Shown in pieces: positions 5,806 to 10,302 of a DNA stretch of 10,302 bases; position 1 is the first letter of the stretch; the number at the start of each line of letters is the position of its first letter. The stretch comes from Desulfobacterales bacterium. Lineage in GTDB: Bacteria; Desulfobacterota; Syntrophobacteria; B119-G9. The stretch is taken from contig JALXAI010000556.1 of NCBI GenBank assembly GCA_026992215.1, forward strand, positions 1 through 10,302. The letters are read 5' to 3'. Below the pieces are notes generated by a model. That model ran no database searches and had not been told where the DNA came from. It was given only the letters and a program-made list of their open reading frames with translations. The position numbers were made by a program, and so were the translations under genes.

Positions 5806-6690
5806 TTATATTTTCTTTACTTCTTTTATGCCGAAAATACCCTGGGGGCGAACGAATAACATCGCGAGCAGCAGGATGAAAGCAATGGCGTCTCGCAAGC
5901 CGGATGATATGAGACCGGCACCCAGTGATTCAACGATGCCCAGAATAAAACCTCCCACCACGGACCCCATGGTACTCCCCAGGCCGCCCAGTACCACCGC
6001 GCAAAATCCCTTTAAACCCAGCAGGGTCCCCATATCGTAGCTGCACATGGTAATGGGAGTTATTGCTACTCCCGCCGCGGCTCCCAGGGCCGCGCTCAAC
6101 ACAAAGGATAGCAGAACCATTTTTTGTGTCGGGATCCCCACCAGTCCGGCCGCCTTCTTGTTAAAAGCGCACGCCCTCATGGCTTTGCCCGTTATGGTTT
6201 TCTGGTAAAAAAGCTGCAGGAGAAGCAGAATCCCGAAAGTAATTCCGAGAATCCAAAGGCTCTGGGGATCAAGGGTTGCGCTCCCCACGTGAATCGGAGC
6301 CATGTGAGAAAACGGTCGGCTGCTAAGGGTTTCCTTACCCCACACGAACATGGCAATGCCCTTCAGCAGGATCGAAACCCCAATGGTGATAATGATGATT
6401 CCAATCTGGGTTGGATTCCTGAGCGGTCGAATGGTAAACCTTTCAAATAGCGCTCCGATAAAAGAAACGGCCGCGACTGACAATACAAATCCAACCGGAA
6501 TCGGCAGGTTAGTGCCTCTGCTCAGGGCAATCATTATCATGCCACCAAGCATGACCAGTTCGCCCTGAGCAAAGTTTATTACTTCCGTCGCATTGTAAAT
6601 AATTGTAAAACCGAGGGCTATCAATCCGTAGATAGCCCCGTTGGTTATTCCGGAAAACAAAAATTGTAGGGTTTGAGCTGCAAGATCCAT
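5806..6690 (-). CDS. livH: Branched-chain-type ABC transporter permease LivH
   Basis: A 294-residue inner-membrane permease of the LivH class, partner of LivM. Landmarks are the N-terminal helix with GAIYGLIALGFTIIY (18-32), INFAQGE (38-44), the ATPase-docking (EAA-like) loop around GKAMRACAFNKKAAGLVGI (168-186), and the C-terminal FVRPQGIFG (279-287). The ATG start is fixed by alignment with the family's usual N-terminus. The ribosome site is unusual: AGGGA (6710-6706) lies 15 bases from the ATG, and a small dyad CATT-TGTA-AATG overlaps the start codon (6699-6688). Translation may therefore be weaker than that of the binding protein just upstream. Confidence 0.93.
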   Translation of the reverse strand: MDLAAQTLQFLFSGITNGAIYGLIALGFTIIYNATEVINFAQGELVMLGGMIMIALSRGTNLPIPVGFVLSVAAVSFIGALFERFTIRPLRNPTQIGIIIITIGVSILLKGIAMFVWGKETLSSRPFSHMAPIHVGSATLDPQSLWILGITFGILLLLQLFYQKTITGKAMRACAFNKKAAGLVGIPTQKMVLLSFVLSAALGAAAGVAITPITMCSYDMGTLLGLKGFCAVVLGGLGSTMGSVVGGFILGIVESLGAGLISSGLRDAIAFILLLAMLFVRPQGIFGIKEVKKI

Positions 6691-6716
6691 TTACAAATGT
6701 ATCTTTCCCTCGTTGG

Positions 6717-7877
6717 CTACTTGATTATCTGCCACTTCCCGTCAACTATCTTAACGAGGACGAAGGCGTCCATGGTCAGTCCGTTGTGATCTGACGGGGA
6801 AAAATTGAAGATACCGCTTACGCCTTTGTATCCCTTGATCTTTTCGAGTTCGTCTCTTATCTTTGCCTTGTCCGCGCCGGCCTTCTGCATTGCCATCATA
6901 AGAAGGTTCAGCCCGTCGTACGCGTATCCGCCGAACCCCGAAACGTGGCTTTTATATCGGGATTCGTAATCTTTTATGTACTTTAACAGAACCGGTTTCT
7001 GGGGATCGCTGTCCGGAATATCTTTTGCCACCAGAATCTTCCCTGTGGGAAGAATAATCCCGTTTGCGGCCTTACCGGCAAGCTCGATGAACTTGGGTGA
7101 CGCGACCCCGTGGCTCTGGAAAAGCGGTATCTTCATGTCCAGCTGCTTCATGTTTTTAGCCACAACTGCCGGTCCCGGGTTTGTTCCCCAGCAAACCACT
7201 GCCTGGGCGGGTGTTGCGCGTATTTTTGTCAGTTGTGGTGTCATGTCCGTGTCTTTGGGGCCGAAAGTTTCTTTGGCCACAACTTCGATGCCGAAGCCGG
7301 GGGCCTGCTTAAGAAGTTGCTCTTTCCCGCTTTCTCCGAAGGCGTTGGCCACTGTCAGGATAGCGATTTTCTTTATGTTCTTTTCCTTCATGTAGCTGTA
7401 AAGCTTTGCAACCGCCATGGCGTCGGTCTGCGGTGTTTTAAAAACCCATTTCTTGACAGGCTGGGTAATCTTGATACCGGCAGCACATGAAATCAGGGGA
7501 ATCTGGGCACGCTGAACAATGGGTATAACAGCAAGGGTGGTTGGAGTTCTGCTGGGACCGATTATTGCCAGAACTTTGTCGTGAAAGATGAGCTTGTTGA
7601 TGTTCAACACAGCCTTGGTTGGATCTCCTTCAGTGTCATATATCACCAGTTTTATCGGATGCCCGTTGATTCCGCCTTTCTGGTTAATTTGCTCCGCCAG
7701 CATGATGGCGCTTTTCTTCTCTGGATCACCAAGAAACGACGCCGGTCCCGTCACGGAAAATATGCAGCCTATCTTGTATGGTTCTGCTGCGAACACGGGT
7801 ATTCCGGGTAAACACGTGAGGCCCAGGAAAATAAGGCAGGTCAGTAGCGCAATGATGGTGTTTTCTTTGTTTCTCAT
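6717..7877 (-). CDS. livK: Branched-chain-type periplasmic substrate-binding protein
   Basis: A 386-residue periplasmic binding protein (Peripla_BP_6 / LivK class). A signal peptide covers about residues 1-30 (hydrophobic 8-27, cleavage near PVFA-AEP). The mature part begins KIGCIFSVTGPASFLGD (35-51), followed by EQINQKGGINGHPIKL and YDTEGDPTKAV, as usual for this class. It captures the ligand and delivers it to the LivH/LivM channel. The ribosome site GGGAGGGAG is very strong and close to the ATG, which fits the high expression binding proteins need. Two dyads lie just upstream (7891-7916). Ligand specificity cannot be read; the neighbouring ligase suggests an aromatic acid or aromatic amino acid, but that is inference. 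The symbol names the family, not a proven leucine specificity. Confidence 0.92.
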   Translation of the reverse strand: MRNKENTIIALLTCLIFLGLTCLPGIPVFAAEPYKIGCIFSVTGPASFLGDPEKKSAIMLAEQINQKGGINGHPIKLVIYDTEGDPTKAVLNINKLIFHDKVLAIIGPSRTPTTLAVIPIVQRAQIPLISCAAGIKITQPVKKWVFKTPQTDAMAVAKLYSYMKEKNIKKIAILTVANAFGESGKEQLLKQAPGFGIEVVAKETFGPKDTDMTPQLTKIRATPAQAVVCWGTNPGPAVVAKNMKQLDMKIPLFQSHGVASPKFIELAGKAANGIILPTGKILVAKDIPDSDPQKPVLLKYIKDYESRYKSHVSGFGGYAYDGLNLLMMAMQKAGADKAKIRDELEKIKGYKGVSGIFNFSPSDHNGLTMDAFVLVKIVDGKWQIIK

Positions 7878-7890
7878 TTTTTCTCCCTCC

Positions 7891-7916
7891 CTTGTACGTG
7901 CAAGTTCTTAAAGAAC
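7891..7916. promoter_or_regulatory. Two abutting dyads before the binding-protein gene
   Basis: GTTCTT-A-AAGAAC (7904-7916) is a perfect 6-bp-arm palindrome. It abuts CTTGTACGTGCAAG (7891-7904), which is palindromic apart from one symmetric base pair. They lie in the 68-base gap between the ACT and binding-protein genes, just ahead of the strong ribosome site, with no T run. They could be an operator, an internal promoter control site, or an mRNA processing or stability element. Confidence 0.35.
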
Positions 7917-7945
7917 CACTGACGATCGCTTAGGCTCGTGCCGGG

Positions 7946-8377
7946 CTACAGGGTATAGACCTTGCTCCCGTTGATTACTGTTACCCCGTTTTCCTGTAAT
8001 ACCCTTATCGCTTCATCCAGGTTGTCGAAACGGAAAATGATAACGGCGTTTTCTCCGCTTTGCTGAACAAAAGCATACATGTATTCCACGTTGATCCCGG
8101 CTCGATAAAGAGTATCCAGTATCTTTGCGAGACCACCGGGTTTGTCTTCCACTTCAATGGCCACCACATTTGTTTTCCCGACGGTAAAGCCGTTATCCTT
8201 CAAAATCTTTTTTGCCTTTTCATTATCGTTAACAATCAGCCTCAGAATTCCAAAATCGGACGTGTCGGCAAGAGACAGGGCTCTGATGTTAACTCCCCCT
8301 TCTCCAAGAATACGCGTTACTTCCGCCAGTCGTCCCGCCTTATTTTCAAGAAATACGGATATTTGTTCGACTTTCAT
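7946..8377 (-). CDS. Tandem ACT-domain protein
   Basis: A 143-residue cytoplasmic protein made of two ACT domains and nothing else: the first at about 4-66 with ENKAGRLAEVTRIL (11-24), the second at about 71-137 with VEDKPGGLAKILDTLYRAG (76-94). The glycine turns (G15, G81/G82) sit where ACT domains bind amino acids at a dimer interface. Free-standing double-ACT proteins are often found beside phenylacetate-CoA ligase genes in anaerobes and archaea, as here. The ribosome site AGGAGGG is strong, and the gene starts 29 bases after the ligase stop. A sensing or allosteric role tied to the ligase or transporter is likely, but its partner and ligand are not known from sequence. Confidence 0.9.
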   Translation of the reverse strand: MKVEQISVFLENKAGRLAEVTRILGEGGVNIRALSLADTSDFGILRLIVNDNEKAKKILKDNGFTVGKTNVVAIEVEDKPGGLAKILDTLYRAGINVEYMYAFVQQSGENAVIIFRFDNLDEAIRVLQENGVTVINGSKVYTL

Positions 8378-8406
8378 TATACCCTCCTGTCTGTGGAAAG
8401 TTATTG

Positions 8407-9708
8407 TTATATTTTCCTGTTATCGATTACTCGCCTGGCTTTTCCCTGGGACCGCTCGATGGTCTTGGGTTCAACAAGTTTAACTATAGTGGAAATACCC
8501 AGCATGTCTTTGATGTTCCTCCTGATTTTGGTTTCCAGTTCCTGGAGATTTCTGACCGTGTCGGAGAAGATTTTTTCGTTCACTTCTACCATTACGGTCA
8601 ATTGATCCATGTGTTCAACCCTGTCGACGATGAGCTGGTAATGTGGCGCGACTTCTTCCATTTCCATGAGTACACTTTCAATCTGGGAAGGAAAGACGTT
8701 TACACCTCTTATGATCAGCATGTCATCGGTGCGTCCGCTAACCCTTTCCATCCTGACCAGTGTTCTCCCGCACTTGCACGGTTCCCTGTGAAGTGCGGAA
8801 ATATCCCTGGTTCTGTACCTTATTACCGGAAAGGCCTCCTTGGTGATAGTGGTGAAAACAAGTTCTCCTTTTTCACCGTACGGCAGCGGCTCACCGGTAT
8901 CCGGATCGATAATCTCCGCGATAAAGTGGTCTTCAAAGATGTGCAGGCCGTTTTTCGCTTCAATGCATTCTACCGCGACCCCTGGCCCCATGACTTCGCT
9001 AAGGCCGTAAATGTCAACCGCGTCAAGGTTTAACTTCCGCTCTATTTCCTGCCTCATCTGTTCCGACCATGGCTCTGCTCCGAAGATTCCCGATTTGAAC
9101 TTGAGGCTTTTAAAATCCACTCCCATTTCTTCCGCTACTTCGGCAAGAAGCAACGCGTACGAAGGGGTGCATGTAAGGATGGTGGGGCCGAAATCTTTCA
9201 TGATCATTACCTGTCTCTTGGTGTTTCCGCCGGAAATCGGAATAACCGATGCTCCCAGGGTTTCCGCCCCGTAATGGAACCCGAGTCCTCCGGTAAACAA
9301 GCCGTAGCCATAAGCGTTATGGATTATATCGCCCTTTGTCGCGCCTCCGGCCATAAGGGTTCTTGCCATCAGCTCTGACCATGTTTTGATATCCCTGGCT
9401 GTGTAGCCGACTACGGTGGGTTTTCCCGTGGTTCCTGAGGATGCGTGAATACGAACAACGCTGTCCATGGGAACGGCAAACAGGCCGAACGGGTAGTTGT
9501 CCCTGAGATCCTGTTTCGTTGTAAAAGGCAGCCTGTGCAAGTCTTCCAGGCTCTTGATGTCGTCCGGCTTCACACCATGTTCGTCGAAATGCTTCTTGTA
9601 AAACGGTACCGTGTGGTAAACGCGCTCGACCGTGTTTTTAAGTCGTCTCAGCTGAATGGCTTCCAGTGCTTCTCTTGGTAACGTTTCGAATTCTTCGTTG
9701 TAAATCAT
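8407..9708 (-). CDS. paaK: Phenylacetate-CoA ligase family enzyme
   Basis: A 433-residue adenylate-forming enzyme that joins phenylacetate (or a related aryl acid) to CoA with ATP, through an acyl-AMP intermediate. The phosphate-binding loop is SSGTTGKPTVVGY (90-102). Further landmarks are YGLSEVMGPG (234-243), GEKGELVFTT (278-287), RYRTRD (297-302) and the hinge region ERVSGRTDDMLIIRGVNVFP (321-340). The candidate catalytic lysine is K423 in QGKARRV. CKCGRT (311-316) is a short cysteine pair common in this family. The length is normal. The start has an excellent ribosome site, AGGAGGAGG. The family also includes enzymes acting on other aryl acids and some of unknown substrate, so the exact acid is inferred. 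Its place with ACT and transporter genes suggests activation of an imported or amino-acid-derived aryl acid. Confidence 0.92.
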   Translation of the reverse strand: MIYNEEFETLPREALEAIQLRRLKNTVERVYHTVPFYKKHFDEHGVKPDDIKSLEDLHRLPFTTKQDLRDNYPFGLFAVPMDSVVRIHASSGTTGKPTVVGYTARDIKTWSELMARTLMAGGATKGDIIHNAYGYGLFTGGLGFHYGAETLGASVIPISGGNTKRQVMIMKDFGPTILTCTPSYALLLAEVAEEMGVDFKSLKFKSGIFGAEPWSEQMRQEIERKLNLDAVDIYGLSEVMGPGVAVECIEAKNGLHIFEDHFIAEIIDPDTGEPLPYGEKGELVFTTITKEAFPVIRYRTRDISALHREPCKCGRTLVRMERVSGRTDDMLIIRGVNVFPSQIESVLMEMEEVAPHYQLIVDRVEHMDQLTVMVEVNEKIFSDTVRNLQELETKIRRNIKDMLGISTIVKLVEPKTIERSQGKARRVIDNRKI

Positions 9709-9744
9709 AGGCTTTTCCTCCTCCTTCTGTTAAGTTTTCATGCG

Positions 9745-10302
9745 CTATTTCAATAAGAAATCGTTGGCTTCGAGCGGGTCGTAAATCTTTCTGTTGCCCC
9801 TGATATAAATGTAAGGCGAAAATTTGGCTTCGGATGACTCGTGAATAAGCCTGTCAACAGTTAACATCGCACCCCAGAATGCGCCATGCTTTTTGAACGC
9901 GAGCAACGCGTAAGTCGAACACGATGGGTAGCTGGGGCAATGCTTGTTATCTACGGGAGAAACCATTTTCCTGAAAACCGATATTCCGGCCACGAACATC
10001 CACGCAAACGGGGATTTCTTTTGCTTAACTGCTTTCTTTTCAATACGCTGCGCTTTCTTCTCCGGAAGCTTTACCGGAAGAAGATCATAGTTTACGAGGA
10101 TGTCGCCGGACTTCTGACTCAAATAGCTGTTCAACGCCGTGGCTTCCAATCTCCTGTTGTGTTTATAAGCCATATTAACCGCGCTGAAAATGTTTCCGGC
10201 GTAAAACATCGAGGCGGCAGATCCGAAAACACCTGCTAACCACAGGTTGTCATTTTCAACAGCTTCCCACGTGATAGCCGAAAGAATACCCGTGTAAAAA
10301 AA
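9745..10302 (-). CDS. yidD: Membrane protein with C-terminal YidD domain (5' end cut off)
   Basis: The reading frame is open to the right edge of the window, so the true start lies outside. Only 185 C-terminal residues are visible, and the internal ATG at 10209 is not the start. Visible residues 1-43 are hydrophobic with the signature FYAGNIFSAV (33-42), typical of a membrane domain. A Lys-rich linker follows (about 80-96). The YidD domain comes next (about 101-178), with VSPVDNKHCPSYPSCS (114-129), a helix FKKHGAFWGAM (136-146) and a closing KIYDP (172-176). YidD proteins are small, about 70-120 residues, and assist YidC in inserting inner-membrane proteins. A longer form joined to a membrane domain is unusual but may be a lineage-specific architecture. 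It lies 36 bases before the ligase gene, on the same strand. The YidD domain is clear; the role of the fusion is not known. Confidence 0.82.
   Translation of the reverse strand, partial: FFYTGILSAITWEAVENDNLWLAGVFGSAASMFYAGNIFSAVNMAYKHNRRLEATALNSYLSQKSGDILVNYDLLPVKLPEKKAQRIEKKAVKQKKSPFAWMFVAGISVFRKMVSPVDNKHCPSYPSCSTYALLAFKKHGAFWGAMLTVDRLIHESSEAKFSPYIYIRGNRKIYDPLEANDFLLK

Noticed and set aside
7588..7911. Plus-strand frames across the binding-protein gene
   Set aside because: They are shadows of the well-supported minus-strand gene.
9886..10239. 117-residue plus-strand frame opposite the YidD-domain gene
   Set aside because: Antisense shadow with no recognisable features.

Overview
The window most resembles a chromosomal segment of an anaerobic deltaproteobacterium (Desulfobacterota / Syntrophobacteria-like). 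This is an inference from gene content: a Tat-exported DUF362 protein, an NtrC-type sigma-54 activator, and a phenylacetate-CoA ligase / ACT protein / branched-chain-type ABC transporter cluster. Nothing in the window fixes the species. I see no phage, transposon, CRISPR, rRNA or tRNA.

Layout, left to right. (1) 135-1064, minus strand: a Tat-signal DUF362 protein. (2) 1065-1968: about 900 bases without a convincing protein gene but rich in small structures. These are a run of hairpins just upstream of the DUF362 gene (1108-1263), a four-copy 9-bp tandem repeat (1326-1361), a dyad and direct-repeat cluster (1461-1510), and a terminator-like hairpin with a T run (1878-1911). (3) 1969-2775, plus strand: a soluble histidine kinase with no recognisable sensor domain. 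(4) 3057-4454, plus strand: an NtrC-family response regulator (receiver, AAA+, Fis-type HTH), 281 bases after the kinase. The two probably form a two-component pair. (5) 4455-4466: a 12-base convergent junction inside two overlapping inverted repeats. (6) 4467-10302, minus strand: a tightly packed run of seven genes, read right to left. These are a membrane protein with a YidD domain (cut by the right edge), a phenylacetate-CoA ligase, a double-ACT protein, a branched-chain-type substrate-binding protein, the LivH and LivM permeases, and a DUF167 (YggU-like) protein. The gaps range from 3 to 68 bases.

How the genes may work together: the binding protein and the two permeases would import a carboxylate or amino-acid-like substrate. 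The ligase would activate an aryl acid such as phenylacetate as its CoA thioester. The ACT protein would sense an amino acid or related ligand. This is a plausible uptake/activation module for aromatic amino acid or aryl-acid metabolism, but the substrate cannot be read from the sequence. The two transporter ATPases (LivG, LivF) that usually follow LivM are absent; a DUF167 gene takes their place. The operon promoter must lie beyond the right edge, unless the paired dyads upstream of the binding-protein gene mark an internal control point.

The best leads for something undescribed are the structured 1065-1968 region (possible leader RNA, small RNA or small-protein locus), the kinase H-box lacking its usual acidic residue, the activator's GAFTDA loop, the YidD domain joined to a membrane domain, and the ATPase-less transporter operon. 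None of these is proven here.
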